64,000 nucleotides of DNA from an uncultured Bacteroidota bacterium. GTDB taxonomy: Bacteria > Bacteroidota > Bacteroidia > 2-12-FULL-35-15. The position numbers and the translations under genes are program-made. The notes under the pieces are model-generated. The model was not told where the DNA came from. It was given only the letters and a program-made list of their open reading frames with translations, and made no database searches. The first letter of the stretch is position 1. Each line of letters opens with the position of its first letter. Location of the stretch: NCBI GenBank assembly GCA_903847205.1, contig CAINDA010000063.1:1-64000 (forward strand), given 5' to 3'. Shown here one piece after another: positions 16,587-25,917 of this stretch.

Positions 16587-18146
16587 ATGGAAAGAAAAAT
16601 AACAATTGGCTCAAGAGGTAGTGATTTAGCATTGTGGCAGGCGAATCACATCTTACGCAGAGTTCAGAAATTAGGACTTACTGCTGAAATAAAAATTATA
16701 TCCACCCAAGGGGATCAAATTCAGAATTTGAGTTTGGATAAACTTGAAGGAAAAGGTTTTTTTACCAAAGAAATTGAAGAAGCTTTATTAAATAAGGAAA
16801 TTGATTTAGCTGTTCACTCCCAAAAAGATTTGCCTACAACATCTCCTGCAGGGCTTAAAATTGCTGCTGTTTCCGAAAGGGAAGACGCTGCTGATTTAGT
16901 TGTTGTACGTAAAGAATGTGTTGATAATTTATTGAAATTGTCTATCAAAAAAAATGGAATTGTCGGTACTTCTTCACCCCGCAGGAAGTCGCAGTTATTG
17001 GCTTTTAGGAGCGACATTCAAATTGCTGACCTTCGCGGCAACGTGCCTACGCGTATTCAAAAATTACGCGACAAAAAATACGATGCTATTCTTCTGGCTG
17101 CTGCCGGAATAGAACGTTTGAAAATTAATCTGAGCGAATTTAAAGTGATCCGTCTTGATCCGAAAGAGTTTATTCCAGCTCCTGCACAAGGTGTATTAGG
17201 GCTTCAGATTCGGGAAGACGATCATGAATTATTTGAATATATTAATAAATTAAATTCGGAGAAAGTTCAAGATACTATAGGGATCGAACGGAAAGTATTG
17301 AACCTGCTGGAGGGTGGATGCCAGTTGCCGCTTGGTGTTTACTGCATTAAAGAAGATAATAAATTTAAAGTTTGGACATCCAAAGCCGAGGACTGGAATA
17401 AAATGCCTAAACGGGTTTACCTTGAATCATACAGTGATGAAGGATTTGCTGAAAAAATTGTTCAAAAAATCAAATCAATAGCGCCTACTTCTGTTATTAT
17501 TACACGCGACTTGAATAAAGATTCATTTTTCAAGAATGTGCTTCAAGGTAATGGGTACAAGGTTCATGGCATTTCATTTATTGAGACGCAAAAAGCTGCT
17601 GTTACTTCTATACCGCAAAGCGACTGGGTGTTTTTTGCCAGTTCAAATGCTGTTAATTTTTTCTTTGAACAAAATCCGCAGTTAAAAGCAAAAACAAAAT
17701 TCGGCGTAATCGGCAAAGCAACTGAAGAAGAATTAAAAAAGCACGATAGAAATGCTGCATTCGTTGGTTCAATAAACGATACTAAAGCTGTCGGGAAAAA
17801 ATTTGCGAAAGCTGCTGGTGCTGAAACTGTTTTGTTTCCGCAGGCTAAAGGCGGGCTGCGCACAGTTCAGCAACAGTTTGAAGACGCGTCTAAATTAACC
17901 GATCTCGTAGTTTATGAAACAGTAAAAAAAGAAAACCGCGAGCTTCCTAAAGCAGAAGTGATTGTATTTACCAGCCCTTCGAATGTTGAATCGTTTTTTG
18001 AAAAATGGAAAATTAATTCGGATCAAAAAATAATTGCAATCGGAAAATCAACTGAGAAAAAATTAAAAGAGTTCGGAGTAGAAAATTGTTTACTGCCTGC
18101 TACTTTTGATGAAGTGGGATTAGCCGAGGCTGTTTTCGGGCTTTAG
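16587..18146 (+). CDS. hemC-hemD: Fused porphobilinogen deaminase and uroporphyrinogen-III synthase
   Basis: A 519-aa bifunctional protein for two consecutive haem steps. Residues 1-300 are hydroxymethylbilane synthase, with IGSRGSDLALWQ, catalytic D81 in HSQKDLP, SPRRKSQ and the dipyrromethane-cofactor cysteine C245 in EGGCQLPLGVYC. From about residue 315 onward is a HemD-type region (VIITRDLNKDSFF, WVFFASSNAVNFFFEQ, VFTSPSNVESFFEKW), low in conserved identity as usual for HemD. A fusion can channel the unstable hydroxymethylbilane between sites. The join is in frame with no internal stop. Confidence 0.93.
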   Translation: MERKITIGSRGSDLALWQANHILRRVQKLGLTAEIKIISTQGDQIQNLSLDKLEGKGFFTKEIEEALLNKEIDLAVHSQKDLPTTSPAGLKIAAVSEREDAADLVVVRKECVDNLLKLSIKKNGIVGTSSPRRKSQLLAFRSDIQIADLRGNVPTRIQKLRDKKYDAILLAAAGIERLKINLSEFKVIRLDPKEFIPAPAQGVLGLQIREDDHELFEYINKLNSEKVQDTIGIERKVLNLLEGGCQLPLGVYCIKEDNKFKVWTSKAEDWNKMPKRVYLESYSDEGFAEKIVQKIKSIAPTSVIITRDLNKDSFFKNVLQGNGYKVHGISFIETQKAAVTSIPQSDWVFFASSNAVNFFFEQNPQLKAKTKFGVIGKATEEELKKHDRNAAFVGSINDTKAVGKKFAKAAGAETVLFPQAKGGLRTVQQQFEDASKLTDLVVYETVKKENRELPKAEVIVFTSPSNVESFFEKWKINSDQKIIAIGKSTEKKLKEFGVENCLLPATFDEVGLAEAVFGL

Positions 18147-18181
18147 GGATAATTTATTTTCTATTAGAAAAATTGAATATT

Positions 18182-18217
18182 AATCCTGACAGGTTTTAAA
18201 ACCTATCAGGATTTTGT
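18182..18217. terminator. Bidirectional terminator hairpin after hemCD
   Basis: AATCCTGACAGGTTTT pairs with AAAACCTATCAGGATT (18182-18213) with one mismatch, followed by TTTG on the plus strand and preceded by A-rich sequence. It sits between convergent hemCD and the DUF3108 gene and can serve both. Confidence 0.75.
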
Positions 18218-18228
18218 TTGTTAAAGAA

Positions 18229-19068
18229 CTATTTTGGTACAAGTGCATCAATAGTATTCCTCAGTCCTTTATAGCCGCTTAACTTTACTTTTATTGTACC
18301 GACAATAATCGGCGTTTCCACATACACAGGCATTTTGTTTTTATCATCTGTAACCCATACTACCATTCCTTCACCACCTTTAAAAATAGTGCCTTCAAGT
18401 AATTTAGGGGAGAATTTTATGCAGCGTATATCTCCGAGTAAATCGTTTTTAATGGTTTCTTTTCCCAAATAGCGGACGTAAGAAAAATAGACCTTTCCAT
18501 CAAGTACGTAGGTGATAGGGATAGTATCTTTGGGTTTACATTTTGAAAAATCAAGACAGCGGGCATAAAAAACAGCAGTTATCAAATCATTTGTACAAGG
18601 GGTAATAGCGATAGAATCAAGCTTCACCATTTTTTTATTTTTTCGATCGGCTGTGTAAATTTTATTTTTTTGCTGATTAAAAATATAATCGTCATGTGCA
18701 GTGCTGAAACCTTCACTAACTTCTCTGCTGAAACGTAATGGCCTTAAGGACGCAGTGTCGGCATAAGATTCATATTTATCACGAACTTTAAAAAACCAAT
18801 CATAACTTGGGTAAGTGGAGCCTGATCCTACAAAATGATACATCGTTTTCCCTCCAAATTCCACAGTGGCAGTTGAAAATCCGGCTTCACCAGCATTCAT
18901 CCAAATAGCTCCCCAGTTGTAATAGACCTGGTAGCTGAGCTCTTCGCCGGATTTAAATGACTGATTTTTTACTGCGCAGGTTTTTTGAGCCTGCATTGAG
19001 GCTGAAAATATAATGGAGATGCAGATTAAAAAAAAATTCATCCTGTTATTTGAATTCCTTGTCTGCAT
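18229..19068 (-). CDS. DUF3108-domain exported protein
   Basis: I place the start at ATG 19068; an upstream TTG would add six residues. A basic n-region and hydrophobic core (NFFLICISIIFSASMQAQ) form a Sec signal peptide. The mature part opens SFKSGEELSYQVYYNWGAIWMNAGEAGFS and continues with the YDWFFKVRDKYESYADTASLRPLRF pattern typical of DUF3108 periplasmic proteins, whose role is unknown. It begins 33 nt after the ispH stop on the same strand, so the two are likely co-transcribed. Length (about 279 aa) is normal for the family. Confidence 0.85.
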   Translation of the reverse strand: MQTRNSNNRMNFFLICISIIFSASMQAQKTCAVKNQSFKSGEELSYQVYYNWGAIWMNAGEAGFSTATVEFGGKTMYHFVGSGSTYPSYDWFFKVRDKYESYADTASLRPLRFSREVSEGFSTAHDDYIFNQQKNKIYTADRKNKKMVKLDSIAITPCTNDLITAVFYARCLDFSKCKPKDTIPITYVLDGKVYFSYVRYLGKETIKNDLLGDIRCIKFSPKLLEGTIFKGGEGMVVWVTDDKNKMPVYVETPIIVGTIKVKLSGYKGLRNTIDALVPK

Positions 19069-19101
19069 TGTGTTTTCTAATAACAAAATCGAATGTAATT
19101 T

Positions 19102-20328
19102 TTAAATAGTTTCGATTTCTTTCAATACTTCATTCACATTTTTAACATTCGGATAAAATGAAAGGATTTTTTGGAGCACGGCGTCAACCAATGAATCCGG
19201 GCAGGATGCACCGCTAGTGAGCAGAATATTTACCGGTGATTTTTCGGGCAGAAAATTATTCGAAGTTAAATGTTCCTGTTTTGAATAAAGGAAATGATTG
19301 ATGCGCTTTTTAGAAACGATTTCTCCGGCTGATGAAATAAAATAAGTTGGCAGCTTCGCTTCGCATAATTCTACAATGTGCGAAGTATTTGAACTGTTAT
19401 AACCGCCCACAACAACTGCTAAATCAGCGTTAACGTTGAGCAGCCCGTAAGTTGATTCCTGATTTTCATTAGTTGCGTAACATAATGTATCACGGGTATC
19501 AGCAAAATGATTTTTAAGTTCTGCTCCAGCATATTTCTGAATCATCACGGCTTTAAAATAATCAACAATTTCCTGCGTTTCAGAGGCCAGCATGGTGGTT
19601 TGATTAATAATTCCAACCTTCATCAAATGTTCAAGAGGTTTAAAATTTTCGGAATACTTTCCTTTGAAAATTGTTTCGAATTTATCGAGAGATAGGTTTC
19701 CCAAAATAAATTCTCCTATTATCTTTGACTCATGAATGTCTTTAACTATAATAGAAGGGGCGTTTTTTTCACTCCGTGAAAAAGTAGCGCGGGTTTCTTC
19801 GTGTTTGTCTTTGCCGTGAATAATTATTGTATAATTTTCTTCACCCAGCTTTTCTGCTTTTTTCCATACGCGGTCAACAAAAGGGCAGGTAGTATCATAT
19901 CTGCGGACTTCTATACCTCTGTTATAGAGTTCATTTTCAATTTGTAATGTGGTGCCGAATGCCGGAATTATTACAATATCTTCTTTAGTAAGTGCATCAA
20001 AAGGAATAATCTGGTTACCCGAAGTATCCATTAAAAATTTTGCACCGCGTTCCAATAAATCCTTATTCACATCTGGATTATGAATCATCTGGCTAAGCAA
20101 AAAAATGCGGCTCTCCGGATTATCTTCTATTGCTTTGAAGGCAATTTCAATGGCATTTTCTACTCCGTAACAAAAACCAAAATGCCGTGCAATATAAAAA
20201 CGAACCGGACCGAAATCAAGCAGTGTAGGACTGAAATTTTTTTTTCTTGGATCCATTATTTTCCGGATTTCTTTGACTTTTGAAATTATCGGACTTTTAT
20301 AAAAATCTGGAATGTTAAAACTTTTCAT
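19102..20328 (-). CDS. ispH: 4-hydroxy-3-methylbut-2-enyl diphosphate reductase, long form
   Basis: A 408-aa [4Fe-4S] enzyme for the last MEP-pathway step, giving IPP and DMAPP from HMBPP. Cysteine ligands are visible in HFGFCYGVENAI (C53), DTTCPFVDRVWKKAEKLG and SGASCPDSLVDAVL; the IIIHGKDKHEETRATFS segment and SSNTSHIVELC follow. At about 400 aa it belongs to the longer lineage also seen in cyanobacteria and plants, not the 310-aa E. coli type. Neighbour on the same strand is the DUF3108 protein. Confidence 0.95.
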   Translation of the reverse strand: MKSFNIPDFYKSPIISKVKEIRKIMDPRKKNFSPTLLDFGPVRFYIARHFGFCYGVENAIEIAFKAIEDNPESRIFLLSQMIHNPDVNKDLLERGAKFLMDTSGNQIIPFDALTKEDIVIIPAFGTTLQIENELYNRGIEVRRYDTTCPFVDRVWKKAEKLGEENYTIIIHGKDKHEETRATFSRSEKNAPSIIVKDIHESKIIGEFILGNLSLDKFETIFKGKYSENFKPLEHLMKVGIINQTTMLASETQEIVDYFKAVMIQKYAGAELKNHFADTRDTLCYATNENQESTYGLLNVNADLAVVVGGYNSSNTSHIVELCEAKLPTYFISSAGEIVSKKRINHFLYSKQEHLTSNNFLPEKSPVNILLTSGASCPDSLVDAVLQKILSFYPNVKNVNEVLKEIETI

Positions 20329-20371
20329 TTGTTTAATTTAGCATGCAAATCACTGTAAAATTAAGTGCAAT

Positions 20372-21136
20372 TTATTTAATTCTCAAATCAAAAATTTTAT
20401 CCTTTATTATTAGTTCGCCCTTAATATCTTTCTCTTTAGGGGCTTCAAGACTATAAATGTTTAATATTTTATTTTTTTTATCAATCTTAAATGCAAAGCT
20501 TGTTTGTGTTTTACTGCTGCTTGTGAAGTCAATGGTATTGGATGGGGTAGTGGTTTCTCCAACACAGTCTCCGCTGTAGCAAATGTAGTATGAAACAAAG
20601 TTTTCAAGACCAATTACTCGTCCATCCGTAGTAAAAATGATTTTTTGCTGCGTAGGTTTATCATCCTTGTACAAAAAATATTCACCCGCAATCATCTGCT
20701 CATTAAGATAATAATCAAAAACCCATTTGTGTTCTTTGTTTTCAGGAACTTTTTTAAATTCGGAGCTGGCTGCAATACCAGTCCAGGCTGTATCCATCAT
20801 TGTGATGGAGCTATCTGGATTTAATGTAAAAAGCATATCGCCTTTCCATGTGGGTTTTAGAAGGACAAAATTACTGCCTTGTTTTTTATATGCAAATTTA
20901 TATTCTGAGATACCATCATCTATGTCAACACTGTCTGTGCAGAAAAAATGCATTTCAAAACAAAAATGAGGAACACCGCCAGGGACAGTATCTGCAATTT
21001 TTTTTAAGACAGTATTGTTTACGTAATCTCCTCTGACACCTTGAAAGCTTTCAGGCTTCTTTTCCCTATTGATACAGGAAGAGAAAAGCATGCTTGCAAA
21101 CAGGACAAACTGAAATAATGCCGTCCTGATATTCAT
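20372..21136 (-). CDS. Predicted lipoprotein of unknown function
   Basis: From ATG 21136 the protein starts MNIRTALFQFVLFASMLFSSCINREK, a lipoprotein signal with a plausible lipobox ending at the cysteine; a start at 21166 adds ten residues that spoil the short n-region. The mature part has no motif I recognise, and reads as alternating strands with many Thr/Ser/Asp (SITMMDTAWTGIA, EYFLYKDDKPTQQKIIF). It could be a periplasmic beta-rich protein. It lies between ispH and a TPP enzyme, all on the minus strand, with no functional link visible. Confidence 0.7.
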   Translation of the reverse strand: MNIRTALFQFVLFASMLFSSCINREKKPESFQGVRGDYVNNTVLKKIADTVPGGVPHFCFEMHFFCTDSVDIDDGISEYKFAYKKQGSNFVLLKPTWKGDMLFTLNPDSSITMMDTAWTGIAASSEFKKVPENKEHKWVFDYYLNEQMIAGEYFLYKDDKPTQQKIIFTTDGRVIGLENFVSYYICYSGDCVGETTTPSNTIDFTSSSKTQTSFAFKIDKKNKILNIYSLEAPKEKDIKGELIIKDKIFDLRIK

Positions 21137-21210
21137 TTTTGTAATACTGAATTTATATTTCACCATACTTATTTTTCAAAATTATTTATGCTCGCTGTCA
21201 AGGAATAAAT

Positions 21211-22947
21211 TTAACCCAACACATGGCGTTTAATTGCTCTGCCTATAAAGCGAACTTTTTCATTCAACGGAAACCGGCTCAGGTTGGCTTTCACAACGCC
21301 TTTGGTCATGTAAGTCTTTTTTGAATAATCAATTTTTACATCAACTAAAACAGGTTTACCAGATGCCGAAATTTCTTTTGCTTCTTTAATTGCATTTTCC
21401 AATTGAGTATCATTATCGATTGAAATAAAATGACAGCCGGTTGCAATCGCCACTCCTTCTATTTTCACATCGCCAATGGTTGTGCAGGTTTTTCTGTTCA
21501 TTGGTATTTCCTGAAACTTGCTTATCTGCGCAAGTTCGCCGTCGTGAAAAACGAACACCATTATTCCTAACTTGTTTGTGGCAGCGGTAAGGAGTTCCAT
21601 ACAGGTCATTAAAAATGCACCATCGCCGACAATAGCAACTACCTGCTTATCTGGGTTTGATAATTTGGTTCCAATAGTTGCCGGGATACAAAAGCCCATG
21701 CAGTTAAAATCAGTAGGAGAAATAAATCCTTTGGGCTGATATACAGGGAAAAGTTCAGCCGCTAAAAACGTGTGCCAGCCATCATCAACAATCATAATTG
21801 CATCATCATTTATCTGCGATCGCAGCTCTTTAAAAAAGAAACCGGGAGAAACAATATCTTTCTTTTTTTCTTTTGTCCATTCATCAAAATATGCTTTTTT
21901 ATCGCGAGCTATCTTTTCTGTCAGTCCAGCTTTGTTCACTGATGATTGAAACTTACGGCTGTTTAATTCTTCAAGGATAGCTTCAAAGGATAATTTTGAG
22001 TCACTTTCGATGCTTACTTTAGCAGGATAATTCTTATTAAAAACTTCGGGATTAATGTCAATATGAATAAGGTTTTCTGGAACAACAACACCATAACTTC
22101 CAGTAGCCAATTCCGAAAAACGAACACCGACAGCTAACATACAGTCGCAATTTTTAAAAGCATTCTGCCCTGCAGGAACAGCAGACAAACCAAAGCCGAC
22201 ACCAGTGTGCAGCGGATGGTTTGCGGGGAAAGAACTTAAACCCTGCAAGGTGGTGCAGACAGGGGTATTTAAAGCATCAGCCAATTTTTTTATTGATTCA
22301 GAAGCATGAGCAGAGCCCCAGCCAACATAGATTCCCGGATTTTTTGCTGCAACAAGTAAATCTACTGCCTGTTTAATTTTTGTTAAATCAGGTTTTGGAA
22401 TTTGGTATTTTCTGACATAATTTTTTACCTCAGGAACTTCACCCTGAAACATTTGTATCTCCACCGGAATTTCAATGAACACCGGTCCGGGCTCTCCGCC
22501 TGTTGCGATTTCGTAAGCTTCGTAAATACTTGGAATAATATCTTCGTGTTTCTCGATGAGAAAATATTTTTTTGTAATGCCCTGCACAATCTTACTCAAA
22601 TCCATTTGATGAAGCTGATAATGTTTCCCGCTGTCTCGCCGTGTTCCGCCGGAAATAACTAACATGGGGCTTCCGTCAAGAAATGCTTCCCCAATACCGC
22701 TCATAGCATGGGTTGTACCTGCAGCCGGGACAATAACAATTGTTCCGATTGTATTTGAAGAACGGGAAACACCGTCTGCCATAAAGGCTGCACAGCCTTC
22801 GTGAGTGACTAATAAGGGGGTGATTTTCTTCGAATTATTAAGTGCGTCATATATTTCAGTAGTATGTACACCGGGAATGCCGAATGTAAATTTTACACCT
22901 ATTTGCTCCAAAGCGTGAACAACCAGTTCCGATCCTGTTTTTTTCAT
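21211..22947 (-). CDS. Thiamine-diphosphate-dependent enzyme, acetolactate synthase-like
   Basis: A 578-aa three-domain ThDP enzyme. The PYR domain carries the cofactor-activating glutamate in LLVTHEGCAAFMADG, a central Rossmann-like domain follows, and the PP domain has the GDGAFLMTCMELLTAA metal motif near residue 440. Where this motif usually ends in Asn (N-D-G), the sequence reads FHDGELAQISKFQ, a known variation in some acetolactate-synthase-like subfamilies. No FAD or regulatory subunit partner is adjacent, so true acetolactate synthase is unlikely. The next gene downstream in the unit's order is an FAD dehydrogenase, 20 nt upstream on the same strand. The substrate is unknown; it is not of the sulfoacetaldehyde acetyltransferase type. 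Confidence 0.8.
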   Translation of the reverse strand: MKKTGSELVVHALEQIGVKFTFGIPGVHTTEIYDALNNSKKITPLLVTHEGCAAFMADGVSRSSNTIGTIVIVPAAGTTHAMSGIGEAFLDGSPMLVISGGTRRDSGKHYQLHQMDLSKIVQGITKKYFLIEKHEDIIPSIYEAYEIATGGEPGPVFIEIPVEIQMFQGEVPEVKNYVRKYQIPKPDLTKIKQAVDLLVAAKNPGIYVGWGSAHASESIKKLADALNTPVCTTLQGLSSFPANHPLHTGVGFGLSAVPAGQNAFKNCDCMLAVGVRFSELATGSYGVVVPENLIHIDINPEVFNKNYPAKVSIESDSKLSFEAILEELNSRKFQSSVNKAGLTEKIARDKKAYFDEWTKEKKKDIVSPGFFFKELRSQINDDAIMIVDDGWHTFLAAELFPVYQPKGFISPTDFNCMGFCIPATIGTKLSNPDKQVVAIVGDGAFLMTCMELLTAATNKLGIMVFVFHDGELAQISKFQEIPMNRKTCTTIGDVKIEGVAIATGCHFISIDNDTQLENAIKEAKEISASGKPVLVDVKIDYSKKTYMTKGVVKANLSRFPLNEKVRFIGRAIKRHVLG

Positions 22948-22967
22948 GAAATATTATTTATTTAAAA

Positions 22968-24575
22968 TTATTTTGAAATCGAATTCGCAGCTACTCTGCC
23001 TGTTAAAACACATGTTCCTAAAAATGTTCCTTCTAATGACCGAAGCCCGTGAATACCGCCTCCTCCGAACCCAGCAGATTCACCAATAGCATACAGACCG
23101 TCGATTGGATTTTGCTCTTTAGTAAGTACCCTGCAATTTAAATCTGTTTGAATTCCGCCAAGAGTTTTTCTTGTAAGAATATGTTCCCTCACAGCGATTA
23201 AAGGCAATGCTTTTGAATCATTTATTTTTTGAAATTTACAAGTCCTTACTCGGTCGCCTTTGTACTGCCTTGCATGGGCTATTCGCCGTAACTGTTCATC
23301 ATTATAAAGCGAAGGTCCGCGGTCAATAGTATCGTCATACGTTTTTACTGCATCTCTTAGTACATTAAGATTTACATCGTTTTCACCAGTAAGTGTATTC
23401 ATTTTTTTTACTAATTCCTCAATAGAATCAGCTACTACAAAATCTTTGCAGTTGGCTATAAAATCATCCACTAATTCTTTGCTGCCGAATAAAATAGTTT
23501 TTAAAAATAAAGGAAAATTTTTATCCCTGATGGCCCTATTAGAATCAGCACCCGAAGCGGCTAATTCTTTTAATGCAATTTTCATATTCATGATCTGCCA
23601 TGAATATTTTTTTTCCTGCTTGCATACTTCTTCTACTAAAAAACGCGTATCGAAGCCTGTAACAAGGGGAATAGGAAATCTTTCGCCGGTATATTTTACC
23701 CAAAGGGCTGATTTGGGCGGTACCAGGCTTATTCCATGATTAGGAAAATACGGCCTCGGATGATTTACTCCACCGGCATAATGCCAGCATTTATCAATAT
23801 TAGTAATGTAACCGGAATGTTTTTCAACAGCGTCATGCAATAGGCCGTCTGCTTCAAGAATTGACCCGTTGAGAATTGTTTCCGGCGGGGTTCCCCAAGG
23901 TTTATACCAGTTTGCTCGCACTTTTTCAACACTGCCGCAAATACCTCCGGATGCAATTACCACATTTTCTGCTTCAACAGAAAATTCTTCGCCGTTCAAT
24001 TCATTTACGCCGATAACACCCGACGCTCTATTTTGTGAAACGGTAATATCTGTTACCTTATGTTTGAATTTTAAAGTGAGGTTAGCATTATTTTTATGAG
24101 CTCTCAGCTGTTTTTCAAGCTCTCCAGTCAGGCTGGTACCTGTTCCCCAAACCATGTGAAACCGCGGCACTGAATTACCAGGCTTATACAAGCCTCTTTC
24201 CACCCAATGTACAACAGGGAAGAAACTAACGCCCTGCTTTTTCAGCCATGAATAAACATTATCGGTACATTCATTCACATATTTTTCTGCCCAGAGTTTC
24301 GGCCACTTAGCATCGGCTTCAAATTCTGCAAAAGAATGCCAGTCTTTCAAAGCTAAGTCCGGGCTGTCTTTTATTCCGGTTCTGCGCTGTAAAGGAGAAT
24401 TCACAAAAAACATTCCCCCGAAGGATGCCTTTGCCAAGCCTCCGAAACGCTCTTCTTCAGCTCTATCGAGCAAAAAAACTTTTTTTCCTTTGTTTAGTAA
24501 TTCAAGAGCACAGACCATTCCTGCAAGGCCGCCACCGGCAACTATAACATCGGTTTTGTAATTAGTTTTTGACAT
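22968..24575 (-). CDS. FAD-binding dehydrogenase (fumarate reductase / KstD-like)
   Basis: A 535-aa flavoprotein with an N-terminal Rossmann motif VIVAGGGLAGMVCALELL, a LLDRAEEERFGGLAKASFGGMFFV flavin segment, and the C-terminal GLYAIGESAGFGGGGIHGLRSLEGTFLG that closes the FAD site in the fumarate reductase/3-ketosteroid dehydrogenase family. It probably oxidises or reduces a C=C bond; the substrate is unknown. No signal peptide is present, so it is cytoplasmic. It precedes the TPP enzyme by 20 nt and they are likely one transcript. Confidence 0.82.
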   Translation of the reverse strand: MSKTNYKTDVIVAGGGLAGMVCALELLNKGKKVFLLDRAEEERFGGLAKASFGGMFFVNSPLQRRTGIKDSPDLALKDWHSFAEFEADAKWPKLWAEKYVNECTDNVYSWLKKQGVSFFPVVHWVERGLYKPGNSVPRFHMVWGTGTSLTGELEKQLRAHKNNANLTLKFKHKVTDITVSQNRASGVIGVNELNGEEFSVEAENVVIASGGICGSVEKVRANWYKPWGTPPETILNGSILEADGLLHDAVEKHSGYITNIDKCWHYAGGVNHPRPYFPNHGISLVPPKSALWVKYTGERFPIPLVTGFDTRFLVEEVCKQEKKYSWQIMNMKIALKELAASGADSNRAIRDKNFPLFLKTILFGSKELVDDFIANCKDFVVADSIEELVKKMNTLTGENDVNLNVLRDAVKTYDDTIDRGPSLYNDEQLRRIAHARQYKGDRVRTCKFQKINDSKALPLIAVREHILTRKTLGGIQTDLNCRVLTKEQNPIDGLYAIGESAGFGGGGIHGLRSLEGTFLGTCVLTGRVAANSISK

Positions 24576-24627
24576 GAAATTATTTTATAAAACAAAATAA
24601 AATTTTTAAAAGCTAAGGCTTGACAAA

Positions 24628-25068
24628 TCATATCGGGATTTTTACTACCACTTTTTTTACCTTGGAAATTTGGGTTGCCTTAATGCAGGGCATATGTATG
24701 TCATCAGGAAAAAATATTGTGAACATTCCCGCTTCAACTTTAATTAAATCAGTATCGCATTCATAAAAGGCATAATCATTCTCCGCATTTTTAATCACCG
24801 GTATCTGATTTTTCAGAAGCGTAACTCCCATATATTCGACACCTGAAATAATGTAATGAATATCGATATACTTGAAATGACTTTCAATTTCACTTTTATC
24901 TTTAGTATCATATTCCATAACAATTGCAAAAATATCGCCATTGTCTATTTCATATTTACCTGCTTCAATTGAAGTTAAATCAGTTTCATTTATATAAGCA
25001 AATGCCTTAGCAATATTCTTGCTAAGGCCTGCATAAAGTTTAGAATTTTCAATCTTATCTATAACCAT
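24628..25068 (-). CDS. YhcH/YjgK/YiaL family cupin-like protein
   Basis: A 146-aa protein of the DUF386 family. The HFKYIDIHYIISGVEYMGVTLL strand set, YDTKDKSEIESHFK and the late FFPDDIHMPCI give the double-stranded beta-helix with conserved acidic and His residues typical of these proteins. Members occur in sialic-acid and other sugar-acid catabolic loci and are proposed to act on sugars or sugar acids. Here it precedes a flavoprotein and a TPP enzyme on the same strand, so a catabolic role is plausible. Confidence 0.85.
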   Translation of the reverse strand: MVIDKIENSKLYAGLSKNIAKAFAYINETDLTSIEAGKYEIDNGDIFAIVMEYDTKDKSEIESHFKYIDIHYIISGVEYMGVTLLKNQIPVIKNAENDYAFYECDTDLIKVEAGMFTIFFPDDIHMPCIKATQISKVKKVVVKIPI

Positions 25069-25078
25069 CTTTTTTTAA

Positions 25079-25234
25079 GAGCCGGAGGCTCGATAAATTT
25101 TGTAACAACGGATTTTAATTCGTTGATAAGAAACATACATCTTTCTTAAGAGCCATAGGCTCGGTCAATTTTGTAACAACGGATTTAAATCCGTTGATAA
25201 AATAACATCCCTCCTTCATGAGAGCCGTAGGCTC
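25079..25234. repeat. REP-like palindrome units, right side of the transposase 3' end
   Basis: Three GAGCC-nnn-GGCTC hairpins lie at 25079-25091, 25150-25162 and 25222-25234. The first two are each followed after 14 nt by a second palindrome, CAACGGATTTTAATTCGTTG (25106-25125) and CAACGGATTTAAATCCGTTG (25177-25196). The third is a half unit directly before the transposase stop. Both full units are in the same orientation. Confidence 0.85.
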
Positions 25235-25243
25235 GGCACATAT

Positions 25244-25705
25244 CTATTTCAACTCCTCAAAAATATACCTCTCATCATAAGGCACATTAAATTTTTTCAA
25301 AAAAGTCAAATACTCTTCCTTAAAAGTTTTCTTCTTGTGATGCTCTTCCTGATTCTGTATGTATTTATATACCGCATCTATTTGAGACTGCCCATAAGAA
25401 AACGCCCCATAGCCCTCCTGCCATTCAAAACGACTATCCGTTAATATATTATCATTAATATATTTTGATGATTTGGCTTTTACTGTTTTCATTAAGTCAG
25501 AAATAGAAACAACAGGCTTTAAGCCTAGAAGACAATGAACATGATCTTCAACACCATTAACGATAATAGTTTTACAGCCGGCTTCATTAATTAGATTGCC
25601 AATGACTGCAAAAAAATTGCTTTTCCATTTGTGATCAATAACAGCAGCACGGTACTTAACAGCAAAAACAGTTTGAAGATATATTTGATGATAGGTATTT
25701 GCCAC
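25244..25705 (-). CDS. tnpA: IS200-like Y1 (HUH) transposase
   Basis: A 153-aa single-domain transposase of the IS200/IS605 TnpA family. The HUH motif is in GVEDHVHCLLGL (H55, H57) and the catalytic tyrosine is Y115 in YKYIQNQEEHHKK. The SRFEWQEGYGAFSYGQSQ segment is typical. No TnpB lies alongside. The gene is bracketed on both sides by REP-like palindromes, as for REP-associated tyrosine transposases that act on or spread such palindromes. The frame is intact and could be active. Confidence 0.92.
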   Translation of the reverse strand: MANTYHQIYLQTVFAVKYRAAVIDHKWKSNFFAVIGNLINEAGCKTIIVNGVEDHVHCLLGLKPVVSISDLMKTVKAKSSKYINDNILTDSRFEWQEGYGAFSYGQSQIDAVYKYIQNQEEHHKKKTFKEEYLTFLKKFNVPYDERYIFEELK

Positions 25706-25746
25706 TATGTTCTTATACTTTATAAAAAATATTTGTAATATGCGCC

Positions 25747-25832
25747 GAGCCCATGGCTCTCTGTTATTGCGCGGGCTCTTGTTTGCAACGGATTAAAATC
25801 CGTTGTTACAAAATTTATCGAACCTACGGTTC
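25747..25832. repeat. REP-like palindrome units, left (5') side of the transposase
   Basis: GAGCC-CAT-GGCTC (25747-25759) is followed by CAACGGATTAAAATCCGTTG (25786-25805) and GAACC-TAC-GGTTC (25820-25832). The last pair is a full unit in inverted orientation compared with the units at the other end of the transposase, so the element has oppositely facing units at its two ends. Confidence 0.85.
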
Positions 25833-25917
25833 TTTGCTACCCAATTGTGCCGTTCAGAATAGAAACAATTTATATTTCAGAAAAAGAAAAATTTAAAATT
25901 CGGCTTAGCAATAATAT

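Noticed and set aside
21211-22947. Sulfoacetaldehyde acetyltransferase, given a taurine-type aminotransferase nearby
   Set aside because: The N-terminal motif and C-terminal FHDGELAQI region do not match the Xsc subfamily as I know it; I kept the generic TPP-enzyme call.
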